Assembly (NCBI GenBank): GCA_016210055.1
Contig: JACQUZ010000041.1
Span: 1-64,000 of the forward strand
DNA from: Deltaproteobacteria bacterium
GTDB taxonomy: Bacteria; Myxococcota_A; Polyangia; Haliangiales; SHYZ01
Direction of reading: 5' to 3'
Length of the DNA stretch: 64,000 nucleotides
This document shows, piece after piece, positions 34,245 to 43,317 of the stretch (positions are counted from its first letter, which is position 1; each line of letters opens with the position of its first letter). A program made the translations under genes and the position numbers. Below the pieces are notes generated by a model. It did no database searches, was not told where the DNA came from, and was given only the letters and a program-made list of their open reading frames with translations.

Positions 34245-35351
34245 CTAAAGGGCCTTAGCCGCTCTTTGGTACTTCGATGCGACATCTTCGTTTCTGGCAC
34301 CGCAGTAGGATCCTGAAACAGTCGCCACCAGAGTCTCGGACACCACCGAGGGCGAATATGCCTTTCCGAGCACTTGCTTGAGCCGCTTGGTGCAAAAGCG
34401 CCAATCTCCATCGGCGAATGGCTTGTTGAGGCTAACGTGCTTGTTAAATAGCTCGTCGATTGGCGTTCGGGGCGGGCCCGTAAATACCTGTACTCCTGTC
34501 GCATTGGACATCTGGTCGAGGACCAGGCGGTTCTCAATGGTCGAATCCGCGACACAATGGAAGACCTCAAGCTGCTCGCGCTCGGTCGTCGTTTCAGTGA
34601 GCGCTACTGCCCGCTTCACCACGACGTCGATGGGGACTATGTTGGGTTGTGCGTCTGGTCGAAGATCAAGCGTCACGGCCTTGGCGCCATGCGCCGCTGC
34701 CAAGCGAAGTCCGTCGAGGAACATGTAGAAGCCAAATGAACTCGTCCCATTCCATCCCGTCACCGAGTCACCGATGACTACGCTCGGGCGAAAGATGGTG
34801 ACCGGGAGCCCTGTGTCGGCAGACTTGCGTGCCAGGACGGCCTCGGCGCTCCACTTCGTGACCTGGTAGGGGTTGAGCAGGCGAGGCGCATCGTGGAGGC
34901 GCTCGGGAACTTCGTCCTGATCGAGGCCGGCCGTATAGGCCGTCGAAACGTAATAGAACCGCTTGCAGTTGCGGGCACGCCGGGCAATCGCCGAATAGAG
35001 CTTGCTCGTCGAGGCCACGTTAAAGTGGAATGCCTGTGGCAGCTTGGCCGGCTGGTAGGACATCTCGGCTGCGACGTGCCAGGTGTCGGTGACCTCATCC
35101 AGGGACAGCTTCTCGAGCGCCATTTCTGGCTGTGAGAGGTCAACGTTGGCGATCGACAGGCGCGAATGCCACCCCGTGGCTGGCTCAATGCTTAGGCCCG
35201 AGATGGCATCTGCAACTGCGTCGCGTGTTCGTGCGCCGCCTGGATCATTGCGACTTAGAGCTACGACCTTGTGGCCGCGTGCAAGCATCGACGCCGCGAG
35301 CGCGCTCCCGACAAATCCCGTTCCTCCGGTAAGCAATACGCATCGTTGCAT
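34245..35351 (-). CDS. NAD(P)-dependent thioester/fatty acyl reductase-type dehydrogenase
   Basis: 368 residues from the ATG at 35351 (GAGG 8 bp upstream). Extended short-chain dehydrogenase of the NAD-binding-4 group: CVLLTGGTGFVGSALAASML (nucleotide loop), FHFNVASTSKLYSAIARRA, catalytic YVSTAYTAGL and NPYQVTKWSAEAVL (YxxxK), and the region TIFRPSVVIGDSVTGW typical of fatty acyl-CoA reductases and NRPS terminal reductase domains. These reduce acyl thioesters to aldehyde or alcohol. In the operon it could make the alcohol partner for the acyltransferase, or reduce the aromatic acid, as the grixazone pathway does with a different reductase. No carrier protein is encoded nearby, so a CoA ester is the likely substrate. 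Confidence 0.8.
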   Translation of the reverse strand: MQRCVLLTGGTGFVGSALAASMLARGHKVVALSRNDPGGARTRDAVADAISGLSIEPATGWHSRLSIANVDLSQPEMALEKLSLDEVTDTWHVAAEMSYQPAKLPQAFHFNVASTSKLYSAIARRARNCKRFYYVSTAYTAGLDQDEVPERLHDAPRLLNPYQVTKWSAEAVLARKSADTGLPVTIFRPSVVIGDSVTGWNGTSSFGFYMFLDGLRLAAAHGAKAVTLDLRPDAQPNIVPIDVVVKRAVALTETTTEREQLEVFHCVADSTIENRLVLDQMSNATGVQVFTGPPRTPIDELFNKHVSLNKPFADGDWRFCTKRLKQVLGKAYSPSVVSETLVATVSGSYCGARNEDVASKYQRAAKAL

Positions 35352-35383
35352 CGTCTTATCCTCAATTAATGTGAAGTTAATGG

Positions 35384-36622
35384 TTACCGCTCGATGATGT
35401 GCTCGCTTACTTTGATGCCGACGTGCCGCCCGGGTTCCGCCATGCATCCGAGGATCTTGTCACCAGGCTTTAGCTCGGTGATGTTCAGCGGCAGTCCTTC
35501 GTGGGAGAAGATGCGCACGTGCCAGTCATCCTGAAGGATGATATTGACCATGCTCCCGTTGGGGAATTCGGCCTCGATTAGCCGAAGAGGTCGCATCTCG
35601 GTTTTTGTTCTCCCTACGCTCCCGCGTCGGGAACGACCGGACTTGTCAACGATCATTACGCCCGAGCCGGCCTTGAGCTCGCTCAGGTAGTCCGTCTTCT
35701 CGAAGTTGTAGACGTAGCTGTGCACCGCCCCGGCATTGACGCGGAACGGACGGAGCTCCATGTACGGCAGGTAGAAGACCTCTGGACAGCAGAGGATCCC
35801 ACCGTCCGACGTGGATCCGATGAGGATCCCCTCGGTGGGGGTGAACAGGGTCGTGGTGTCAATGCACGTGCGATACCCCATTCCGATGGGGACCGCCCTC
35901 TTAATCGTGCCGACGCTGAGCTCGATGCGAGGAGCAGTCTCGCTCATGCGCGTGAAGAGCTCGTCCAGCTTCTGATGCGTGTTGGGCGAAAACAGGATGC
36001 CTTCAGCGCCCACTTCCATGACACCCAGGGTGACGACCGCGTCAGCCACGTCGTCGTTGCTCGAGATCTCCTTGATGAGAATGGTCTTCGAGGCCTGCAG
36101 GGATGCGATCACGAGCTCCAACGGAATGTTGGTTGGATCACGGAAGCAAATAATGAGGTAATCGCGAAGCGTGCCTCGCTCGATGCTCCTGTGCAAGGCG
36201 TGCTCGTCGTTCACGTGGGTGCGAAGGCAGGTGGGAAAGCCCCCCGCAGCCGCCTTGTCGAGAATCGCCTCGTCGTAGCTGGAGACCACCACGTCCCCAT
36301 TGGGAATGCCAGCATTCCGTACAAACGTGTCGAGGGCAGCGAGACCCTTAATCGACTCGAGATGGACAACCCTCGTCATCCGAGGCGGAAGGTTGGCGAG
36401 GTGATCTTGGTAGCAGTTCTCCGGCAGAATAGCCCCGGTATACGGGCCGGTGAGGATTCGGCCCAAGAGCGCGGGTCCCTCGGAGCCTGTTGGCAAGTGT
36501 CGGAAGTCGTACCAAAGAAGCGACTGCCAGCTGGCCTGCTTCTCCTGGCCATCCGGCGTTCCGGCATTTCGCTTGGCCATTGAGATGTCGTGTTCGAGTT
36601 GATCTAGCGATTGAACTTCCAT
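35384..36622 (-). CDS. 3-dehydroquinate synthase II family protein (GriH-like)
   Basis: 412 residues from an ATG with GGAG 8 bp upstream. The C-terminal two thirds match the archaeal-type dehydroquinate synthase II/GriH family: GMGYRTCIDTTTLFTPTEG, ILIGSTSDGGILCCPEVFYL, RPFRVNAGAVHSYVY, YLSELKAGSGVMIVD and RPLRLIEAEFPNG, ending KVSEHIIER. Archaeal members deaminate and cyclise the ADH-synthase product to dehydroquinate; Streptomyces GriH turns the GriI product into 3-amino-4-hydroxybenzoate. The first 70 residues (LLWYDFRHLPTG) are longer than in the archaeal enzymes. It is the first gene of the eleven-gene leftward operon whose ninth gene is GriI-like, so the pair supports aminohydroxybenzoate synthesis. 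Family assignment is firm, product inferred. Confidence 0.85.
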   Translation of the reverse strand: MEVQSLDQLEHDISMAKRNAGTPDGQEKQASWQSLLWYDFRHLPTGSEGPALLGRILTGPYTGAILPENCYQDHLANLPPRMTRVVHLESIKGLAALDTFVRNAGIPNGDVVVSSYDEAILDKAAAGGFPTCLRTHVNDEHALHRSIERGTLRDYLIICFRDPTNIPLELVIASLQASKTILIKEISSNDDVADAVVTLGVMEVGAEGILFSPNTHQKLDELFTRMSETAPRIELSVGTIKRAVPIGMGYRTCIDTTTLFTPTEGILIGSTSDGGILCCPEVFYLPYMELRPFRVNAGAVHSYVYNFEKTDYLSELKAGSGVMIVDKSGRSRRGSVGRTKTEMRPLRLIEAEFPNGSMVNIILQDDWHVRIFSHEGLPLNITELKPGDKILGCMAEPGRHVGIKVSEHIIER

Positions 36623-37214
36623 TTTTGTGCTCCACCGACCGTTTAAAAGTTATCTCCAAGGGTGAGTCGCCCGAAAAGCGAGGGCACAACACCCCCTGCG
36701 CGCGGCGCATGCGGAACGCACGCTTCGCGTTACACAAGTCATCTTCGATCGAAGCGGGGATTGCGAAGGCAGCCCGCCTGGACACCGCAGAGAGACCTAC
36801 CACCTGCCAAGCGTGGCGATAGCGCCTTAACGAACCCTTCTGATGCGAGTCACTTCCCTCGCGATTGTTCGTCGTGGTGGCGTGACGGAAGTCACCAGGC
36901 CGATCTTCCACTCACGGTCCACATCCAAGCGCTGATTCCTCGCCTCCCCTGATCAGAGCGTCTAGGACTGCGTAAGATCTGCGCGAATGTCGCGCCGTGT
37001 CCCACCCTCTCTGAACGGAAACACCACTAGCAAGTTCCTGATGGGTGAGTCAACACGCGAATCTTTCGCAAGACTACGTCGCGTGATTCTCGTCACAGGC
37101 GACGAAGTTTGTGGAAGCGAAAATACATTTTCAATGGGGTTGAAACGACGACTGGGTGACGAGCACGACTTTTCGCGTAGTTACGACTGCCCTGCACGCT
37201 TGCCCAGGCACGGC
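36623..37214. promoter_or_regulatory. 592-bp gene-free region upstream of the aminobenzoate operon
   Basis: No convincing gene lies here. It should hold the promoter of the GriH-led operon. Visible elements: an operator-like inverted repeat GTGAC-GGAA-GTCAC at 36882-36895, further GTGAC/GTCAC half-sites near 36850, 37091 and 37155, a palindrome GAAAAT-AC-ATTTTC at 37119-37132, and TTTCAA-TGGGG-TTGAAA just after it. The stretch 36960-37170 is visibly richer in A and T than its surroundings. I found no good -35/-10 pair and no GG-N10-GC sigma-54 element on the minus strand. Confidence 0.5.
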
Positions 37215-38066
37215 TCACACGCGTTCCAGCAGAAAGCCAATTTCATGGACCGGCAACACTTGGGCGCGTAACTCCGGTTGTTCGAGAAGCCAGGCACATA
37301 GTGCCTGGCTTCGTTCCACATTGGTGGCAAAGGGTCTAGCCAAGAACTCGCGCAGGCGACTGCCCAGCAAGATGAGCGCTGGCCCTGCAGCCGAATCGAG
37401 GCAGCCTTTTGACTTGAGTAGCTGCAGAACTGCCATGGCCTGCTGTGCATGCGCCTGGCGCCTGGTCATCTCCAATCCGGCACCGTCCGCCGGAAAGCCT
37501 CGCCGGATGGTGACATCAGCGAGCGCTCCGGTTAGCTCGTCGGGTCGGAGCAGGGCAAAGAACTTCGCATTCCGCTCGGTGGCGACGAGCTTTCCGCTTT
37601 CCAGCGCATCGGCATATGAGTGTAGGAGCGCTCCGAAGTTCGGTGCGCGAAGCTTCCATTGCTTTGTTTCGTGAAAGTACAAGATAACTTGACCGACAGT
37701 ACCACCGCTGGGTGGGGTCAAGTCGACGAAAAGGTGATTACCGGCGCCGTCATCAGTGATAGGGAGCCACCCTGCGCGCCAGCCTTCATGATGTCGAGCC
37801 GTCGACCAGAGACGCTCGATTTTCGCGAGCGGGAGAAGGAGGGGCCCGAGCAGGCCGATGTCCCCGGTCTTCTCGCCGTCGTGAATGGTCACCGAGTTGC
37901 GGAGCTCGAGCGGCAGTGAGTGGTCCACCTGCCGTTCAAAGGCCGCAATGTCTTGCTTGCTCGCCCCAAGCCTTAGACTCGTGAGCAACTCGGGCGCATT
38001 TGCCCTGAGCCATCCCTCAATCCGATCCCAAGTTGCTCTGATTCCACCCGCCGCCGCGCTACCCAT
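37215..38066 (-). CDS. SMI1/KNR4 (SUKH) family protein
   Basis: 283 residues. The first 190 show the SUKH pattern: LRLGASKQDIAAFERQVDHS then LPLELRNSVTIHDGE, GLLGPLLLPLAKIERLW, WLPITDDGAGNHLFVDL and FGALLHSYADALESGK. SUKH domains serve as immunity proteins or regulators in bacteria; many polymorphic-toxin loci carry one, but no toxin gene is visible here. The C-terminal 90 residues are helical and not recognised. Its ATG lies inside the end of the O-antigen ligase gene (8-bp overlap), so the two are co-expressed. A regulatory role in polysaccharide assembly is possible but unproven. Confidence 0.8.
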   Translation of the reverse strand: MGSAAAGGIRATWDRIEGWLRANAPELLTSLRLGASKQDIAAFERQVDHSLPLELRNSVTIHDGEKTGDIGLLGPLLLPLAKIERLWSTARHHEGWRAGWLPITDDGAGNHLFVDLTPPSGGTVGQVILYFHETKQWKLRAPNFGALLHSYADALESGKLVATERNAKFFALLRPDELTGALADVTIRRGFPADGAGLEMTRRQAHAQQAMAVLQLLKSKGCLDSAAGPALILLGSRLREFLARPFATNVERSQALCAWLLEQPELRAQVLPVHEIGFLLERV

Positions 38067-39420
38067 GCTTCACGCGAGTATAAAGGAAAATGAGAGTCAC
38101 GAGGGCAGTGGCGACGGTGCCCACCGCAAGGAGATCTCTTCTTCCGAACGTGACCTCCCATTCAGGGTCGTGGGTCTTCGCGGCAGAATAAAAGGCACCG
38201 CAAAGGCCAACGTAGATCCAAAGAACGAAGTGATAGGAGAACGACAGGAAGAAAATCCCGGCGAGGAGGCCGACGAGCGCCGCGTGGAGGGCCAGGGCCC
38301 ACGTCAAAGCCACTTCCGCCTCGGGCTTGTTGGCAAAGTAGGACATCGCAGAGCGCGGGATCTTTAGAGATATGTACAGGATGCTCCCCCAGATCATGAG
38401 CCCTGGGAACCCGAGCTCCGCCACGGTCAACATGTACGAGTTGTGCGCCGTCAGGTAATGGTGCTCGGTAAATTGCCCCTGCCCAACCCCCATTAGGGGA
38501 AATTGACGGAACAGGTCGATCCCAGTCCGCCACGCCTCGAGACGTTCCTGGGACGATTGGGACGCCTCTTCGCCGCTCCTCCCTCCCAGGAGTAACGCAG
38601 GCGCCGCCAAGATCGCGCCGAGGATGAGCCCCTTGGGCCCGAACTGCTTGACGAAATACACCGCGAGAACGGACATCATGACGAGCTGTCCGCCGCGTGA
38701 CTTGGTCAAAACCACGCACGTAGCCACGAGTATCAGTGCGAACAAGAGGAATAGCTTTCGCCCAAGGGAGCGCCTGCGCTGGGCAAAGGCAAACGCAAAT
38801 GGGATCCCGATCGCGACGGCCAGGGCGGTTTCATTCGGATCTTGAAGCATGCCCAGGTAGCGAACACGGCCACCGATGGACGTCGTGCCAAAGAGTCCGA
38901 GCCTTTCGCAGACGTACTCGACGCCAGGTTCCGCTTCGACACCGCGGCAATCCAGGGGTTGCTCACAAGAGCGTCCATCTGGAACCGCATGGAGGTCTTG
39001 GTCCAGCTTCGCACAGCCCCATGGCGCAAGCCCTTGGTGAACGCCCACCATCGCGATGAAGAGGCAAACGGTCAGGATCGTCGCTGCCAGGACCTGGAAG
39101 GTCCGAAACGTTTGGACTCCATGGGCAATCACGAAGTACACGATGAACCCGACACCCAGGTGGACCGCAGATGGGACTAGCTCGCTGCTATTCCGCACCG
39201 CCACCCCGAGGAGCGCCCAACCAATAAGGAGGCCGACCCAGGGAAGCTGCGGGGTCGATGGGGGGCGTGATACTCGGAGCTTCATGTCCAAAACCAGGCC
39301 ATAGAGGGCCAGGCCGAAGAACATGTAAAGGATCGGAATTGACTTGAGCGCCGGCACGAGCTCATGAGGCCTGGCGTACGTGGCGACCATCAGGAGGAGG
39401 ATGCCGGGGATGGCGAACAT
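38059..39420 (-). CDS. O-antigen ligase/polymerase family membrane protein
   Basis: 453 residues with about eleven hydrophobic spans and one large periplasmic loop (about 285-330: FRQFPLMGVGQGQFTEHHYL followed by TAHNSYMLTVAELG). This HNxxL-type loop with GxGxG is the Wzy_C/WaaL signature of enzymes that polymerise or transfer undecaprenyl-linked polysaccharide. A second loop (about 140-185) contains four cysteines (WGCAKLDQ, SCEQPLDCR, YVCERLG), unusual for the family and possibly disulphide-bonded. It is divergent from the Wza-like gene by 42 bp, and co-transcribed with the SUKH gene. Confidence 0.85.
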   Translation of the reverse strand: MFAIPGILLLMVATYARPHELVPALKSIPILYMFFGLALYGLVLDMKLRVSRPPSTPQLPWVGLLIGWALLGVAVRNSSELVPSAVHLGVGFIVYFVIAHGVQTFRTFQVLAATILTVCLFIAMVGVHQGLAPWGCAKLDQDLHAVPDGRSCEQPLDCRGVEAEPGVEYVCERLGLFGTTSIGGRVRYLGMLQDPNETALAVAIGIPFAFAFAQRRRSLGRKLFLLFALILVATCVVLTKSRGGQLVMMSVLAVYFVKQFGPKGLILGAILAAPALLLGGRSGEEASQSSQERLEAWRTGIDLFRQFPLMGVGQGQFTEHHYLTAHNSYMLTVAELGFPGLMIWGSILYISLKIPRSAMSYFANKPEAEVALTWALALHAALVGLLAGIFFLSFSYHFVLWIYVGLCGAFYSAAKTHDPEWEVTFGRRDLLAVGTVATALVTLIFLYTRVKHG

Positions 39421-39462
39421 GCAAGGAACCCAAGTATGATGGTTACTCCTGGTGAGGTAACT

Positions 39463-40062
39463 GTGAAAGCGAATCTGCCGATCCTGTTATTTCTTGGCTC
39501 GCTCCTCTTCTTTTCGTGCACGCCGAGGACACCCTTCTATGACTATAGCAAGGAGCCCGATCCACGGAGGAGTGAGTACGTCATAGGCGTTTCCGACGGG
39601 ATCCGGATCGATGTCTGGAACAACCGCGAGCTCGGCACTCAGGCCACGGTCAGGCCAGACGGAACCATTACCATGCCGCTCGTCGGGGACCTAAGGGCCG
39701 TGGGCCGGACGCCCAGCCAGCTCAAGGACGAGATTAGCCAGCGCCTCTCGCAGTTCATCAAGGATGAGAGCGCCGTGGTGACGGTGGCGATCACGGCGGT
39801 GAACAGCTACCACTTCACGGTGACCGGAAACGTGGAAAGGGCGGGCGTGTTTACGTCCCCCCGTTTTTTGACGGTGGCCGAAGCGCTCGCGTTGGCGGGT
39901 GGGCCGAACAGGTTTGCGACACCGGAGCGGACCGTCCTCGTGCGCACGGATTCTGCTGGGAACGCACGAAAGATCCCGATCAACCTGAAGGATGTGGCTA
40001 CCGGGCAGCGGCTGGAGCAGAACCTCGTGCTCCTGCCAGGCGATACCATCTTCGTTCCGTAG
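39463..40062 (+). CDS. polysaccharide export lipoprotein (Wza-like)
   Basis: 199 residues from the GTG at 39463 (GAGG 5 bp upstream), chosen because it gives a clean lipoprotein signal MKANLPILLFLGSLLFFSC with Cys19; the ATGs at 39436/39439 are alternatives. A poly-export domain follows (YVIGVSDGIRIDVWNNREL then ATVRPDGTITMPLVGDL), and an SLBB domain (YHFTVTGNVERAGVFTSPRF; LTVAEALALAGGPNRFATPE; LLPGDTIFVP). It is shorter than Wza (about 380) and has one SLBB, like many myxobacterial and exopolysaccharide-type exporters. It forms the outer-membrane exit of a Wzx/Wzy pathway; no Wzc-type kinase is in the window. The flippase follows after 6 bp. Confidence 0.9.
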   Translation: MKANLPILLFLGSLLFFSCTPRTPFYDYSKEPDPRRSEYVIGVSDGIRIDVWNNRELGTQATVRPDGTITMPLVGDLRAVGRTPSQLKDEISQRLSQFIKDESAVVTVAITAVNSYHFTVTGNVERAGVFTSPRFLTVAEALALAGGPNRFATPERTVLVRTDSAGNARKIPINLKDVATGQRLEQNLVLLPGDTIFVP

Positions 40063-40068
40063 CGCGCA

Positions 40069-41571
40069 ATGTCGATCGCCCAGCAAGCCGTCCGAGGAGC
40101 GGCGTGGACCATCGCGTCGAGCATGGGCTCGCGCGCAGTGTCGCTCGTCGGGACGATGGTTATCACGCACTATGTAGCGCCTGCCGCGTACGGTGAAGTG
40201 TCGGTGGCCGTGGTCTTGGTGCTAACGGCGAGCGCATTCTCGAACTTTGGCCTCGGCAACTTCGTCATCGCCAGGCCCAACGCACCGGCACGCGTAGCCT
40301 TCCATGCGACGGTCTACCACGTGCTTCTAGGGGTATTGGCGCTCCTTCTCATGCTTGGACTTCACGAGCCACTTGGACGAATGCTCGGTGCAACGGAGGT
40401 TGGCCGCTACTTGCCATGGCTGACGGTGTCCGTGCTCTTTGATCGCATGGGATACATGCCAGAGCGGATCCTTGTGCGAGACATGAAGTTCCGCGTCGTT
40501 GGGCTCACGCGTACCGTTTCGGAGCTCACATACACGGTTGTCGCTGTCGGGCTCGCCATGGCAGGGCTCGGAGCCGATGCGATCGTTGCAGCAAGCGTCG
40601 TGCGTGCATTGCTTCGCATGCTCTTGTTTGCATGGGCCTCGGACCGCACCAAGTGGCTGACGCCTGCACCCTTGTCACGTGAGACCACCCGCGAGCTCAT
40701 GGCTTTCGGCCTTCCAATGGCCGTCTCTGGCCTCGCGAACGTGGGCTCCCGCTACTGGGACAATGCGATCATCTCGAGCATGTTCGGTCCAGGAGTGATG
40801 GGGCTTTACGCTCAGGCGTACAACCTCGCCGACGTTCCCGCGAACCAGGTCGGGGAGCATATTGGCGACGTGCTGCTCCCATCAATGGCTCATCTTCCGG
40901 GCGAGAAGCGCAAGGAGGCCTTGATTCGCTCGACGGGGCTCCTCGCGCTCGTGGTGTTTCCCTTGGCCGTCGGGCTCGGGGCCATTGCCCCTACTTTGGT
41001 TGGGGCCGTGTTTAATGAGGAGTGGCAGGGAATGGCGCCCATGCTGCTCGTCCTATCGGCGCTCTCGGTAACGCGGCCGGTGGGATGGACCATCGGCTCG
41101 TACCTCAAGGTGCAGGACTACCCGCGCGCGCTCATGGCGGCCGAGGTGTTCAAGGTGGCTGCGCTGGTCGGGTGGCTGCTCGTCCTTGGGCGGCTTGGTC
41201 CGCTTTGGGCATGCTGTGGGGTCGGGCTTGCGTTCGGCTCGCATGCTCTCCTCGGGATGATCCTTGTGCAGAGGCTGGACAAGATACCCGTGCGGAGGTT
41301 TGTTCCCGCCTTGCTCCCACCCCTTTTCGCCTGCGTGCCCATGGTCGCCGCGATCGTCGGCGTCCGAGCAGCGCTTGGCTTCATTGGGATTTCCTTGCCC
41401 GGTGTGGTGCAGTTGCTCGTTGAGGTCACGGTAGGCGCAAGCGCCTACGTAGGAGGCGCGCTGGTTCTCGCGAGGAAGGCGTCCTCCGAGTTTCTGACCC
41501 TCGTGCGGAAATCGTTCATGCGAAAAAAGGGGGCCATTTCGCCCCGCGAGACGAAGCAGGGGTCTGGCTAA
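40069..41571 (+). CDS. lipopolysaccharide/oligosaccharide flippase (Wzx, MOP superfamily)
   Basis: 500 residues with about 12-14 membrane spans. The start [20 protein letters not shown] and the strip [40 protein letters not shown] are typical of Polysacc_synt/Wzx flippases that turn undecaprenyl-linked repeat units to the periplasm. A basic, likely cytoplasmic C-tail ([18 protein letters not shown]) ends the protein. It is 6 bp after the Wza-like gene, so exporter and flippase are made together. Confidence 0.9.
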   Translation: MSIAQQAVRGAAWTIASSMGSRAVSLVGTMVITHYVAPAAYGEVSVAVVLVLTASAFSNFGLGNFVIARPNAPARVAFHATVYHVLLGVLALLLMLGLHEPLGRMLGATEVGRYLPWLTVSVLFDRMGYMPERILVRDMKFRVVGLTRTVSELTYTVVAVGLAMAGLGADAIVAASVVRALLRMLLFAWASDRTKWLTPAPLSRETTRELMAFGLPMAVSGLANVGSRYWDNAIISSMFGPGVMGLYAQAYNLADVPANQVGEHIGDVLLPSMAHLPGEKRKEALIRSTGLLALVVFPLAVGLGAIAPTLVGAVFNEEWQGMAPMLLVLSALSVTRPVGWTIGSYLKVQDYPRALMAAEVFKVAALVGWLLVLGRLGPLWACCGVGLAFGSHALLGMILVQRLDKIPVRRFVPALLPPLFACVPMVAAIVGVRAALGFIGISLPGVVQLLVEVTVGASAYVGGALVLARKASSEFLTLVRKSFMRKKGAISPRETKQGSG

Positions 41572-41693
41572 AAAACCGCTTGAAGTCTCACGAATGCTCC
41601 TCGTGGCAAGCGCGTGGCATTTTCCGCCGTGATCGCCGCCAGGCAGCCAAGCTCGGAGCTCCCACTCGGCGATTTCATGATAGCTTGCCCGCC

Positions 41694-42734
41694 ATGTCTT
41701 TGACGCTCGCGCCTGCTTGGGAGCCGCTGTCTGACCGATCGATCGCCGGTGAAATCATCCGTCGCGACGAGGCCGTGTCCGTCCTCCGATGCTCCGACGA
41801 CGACCTGCTCGGTCTCTTGCACGCGGTGTTCCGCGTCCGCCGGACCTATTGGGGGCGAAGGGTCCGTCTTCACGTGCTCCAGAATGCAAAGAAGGGATCC
41901 TGCTCTGAGGACTGCGGCTTCTGCTCGCAATCAGCCCATTACGACTCTCCGACGGGCGAGTACAAGATGCAGTCGGTCGAGGAAATCGTTGAGGGGGCGA
42001 GGCGCGCCAAGCGCGCGCGGGCTTGGAAATACTGCATCGTCACGGCGGTGCGTGCACCTTCGCAGCGTGACCTCGACACCGTGTGCGAGGCGGTGAGGCG
42101 GATCAAGGCAGAGCTGGACATCAAGGTGTGTACTTCGATGGGAATGCTCACGCCGGAGAAAGCCCGCAGGCTCAAGGAGGCGGGTGTTGACCGCTTCAAC
42201 CACAACCTCGAGACGAGCGAGCGCTTCTTCCCTGAGGTGGTGACAACCCACAAGTGGGCGGACCGCGTGAAAACGGTCAAGGTCGCAAAAGAGGCCGGCA
42301 TGGAAGCGTGCTCTGGCGGCATCGTGGGGATGGGCGAGACCGAGGAGGACGTCCTCGACTTGGCCTACGCGCTTCGCGAGATCGAGGCCGAGTCGGTTCC
42401 AGTCAATTTCCTTGATCCCCGGCCGGGAACACCGCTCGAATCCTTGCCGCGCGTGACACCGGCGTATTGCCTCAAGGTCCTCTGCATGTTCCGGCTCGTC
42501 CACCCGAAGGCCGACCTGCGCGTGGCGGGCGGGCGCGAGGTGAACTTGCGCTGGATGCAGCCAATGGCCTTGTACGCCGTGAACTCAATCTTCACGTCGG
42601 GGTACTTGACGACGCCAGGCGCGCACCCGAGCCAAGATCACCAGATGATTCGCGACATGGGGTTTGAGATCGAGGAGGCTCCAGCCGAGGCGGAGCAGTG
42701 CGGCTGCGGCGACGCGAGGTCCGCGACATGGTGA
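41694..42734 (+). CDS. bioB: biotin synthase
   Basis: 346 residues from the ATG at 41694; the frame is open upstream but family alignment begins here. Radical SAM enzyme that inserts sulphur into dethiobiotin. Motifs: cluster-binding [14 protein letters not shown] (CxxxCxxC), [12 protein letters not shown], the second [2Fe-2S] cluster residues in CTSMGML and [21 protein letters not shown] and [18 protein letters not shown] with the cluster-ligand Arg. C-terminus ends with a Cys-rich strip EQCGCGDA. The corrinoid adenosyltransferase gene overlaps its end by 7 bp. No other bio genes are nearby. Confidence 0.93.
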   Translation: MSLTLAPAWEPLSDRSIAGEIIRRDEAVSVLRCSDDDLLGLLHAVFRVRRTYWGRRVRLHVLQNAKKGSCSEDCGFCSQSAHYDSPTGEYKMQSVEEIVEGARRAKRARAWKYCIVTAVRAPSQRDLDTVCEAVRRIKAELDIKVCTSMGMLTPEKARRLKEAGVDRFNHNLETSERFFPEVVTTHKWADRVKTVKVAKEAGMEACSGGIVGMGETEEDVLDLAYALREIEAESVPVNFLDPRPGTPLESLPRVTPAYCLKVLCMFRLVHPKADLRVAGGREVNLRWMQPMALYAVNSIFTSGYLTTPGAHPSQDHQMIRDMGFEIEEAPAEAEQCGCGDARSATW

Positions 42735-43303
42735 GGATCAACAAGGTCTACACGAAGGTCGGCGACAAGGGGACCACGATGCTGGTCGGCGGTGATCGGG
42801 TGCCCAAGGATTCCCTTCGCATCGAGGCCTACGGAACGGTGGATGAGTTGAACGCCGTCTTGGGTCTTTGCAGGACGGTGCTCGCTCGGTCAAAGGCAGG
42901 GCCAAAGCTTTCCTCCATCGTTGCGCGCGTGCAAAACGAGCTCTTTAACCTGGGCTCGGAGCTCGCGACCCCCGACGAGGTTCGTCGTGCGAGACAGCCT
43001 GCGGTCGCTGAGCGGCACGTCTTGGCGCTGGAAAAGGAGATCGATGAGCTAAACGAAGAGCTCCCCGAGCTCAGGAGCTTCATCTTGCCTGGTGGCGGCG
43101 AGGCCTCGTCTTTTTTCCACCTGGCACGGACCACCTGCCGACGGGCGGAGCGGCGAATCGTCTCCCTGGCCCGTGCCGAGGGCGTGGGAGAGATGTCAAT
43201 CAAGTACATGAATCGCTTGTCTGATGCGCTGTTCGTCTTTGGCCGCTGGGCATCGCGAATGGATGCCGAGCCCGAACCACTCTGGGAACCGGAAAAGACC
43301 TAG
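42728..43303 (+). CDS. cob(I)alamin adenosyltransferase, PduO type
   Basis: 191 residues from the ATG at 42728 with GAGG about 8 bp upstream, inside the end of bioB. ATP:corrinoid adenosyltransferase of the PduO group: [59 protein letters not shown] and [11 protein letters not shown], then [17 protein letters not shown]. It transfers the adenosyl group of ATP to reduced corrinoid to make coenzyme B12. The coupling to biotin synthase suggests cofactor supply for methylmalonyl-CoA or propionyl-CoA metabolism, which needs both biotin and B12. Confidence 0.92.
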   Translation: MVRINKVYTKVGDKGTTMLVGGDRVPKDSLRIEAYGTVDELNAVLGLCRTVLARSKAGPKLSSIVARVQNELFNLGSELATPDEVRRARQPAVAERHVLALEKEIDELNEELPELRSFILPGGGEASSFFHLARTTCRRAERRIVSLARAEGVGEMSIKYMNRLSDALFVFGRWASRMDAEPEPLWEPEKT

Positions 43304-43317
43304 TAGTGCTTGAGCCT

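Noticed and set aside
35352..35447. 32-codon upstream extension of the reductase frame
   Set aside because: Overlaps the GriH-like gene end and lacks a ribosome site; the Rossmann loop starts right after the ATG at 35351.
37128..37146. CRISPR-like ending GGGGTTGAAAC
   Set aside because: A single copy only, no spacers of regular length and no cas genes in the window.
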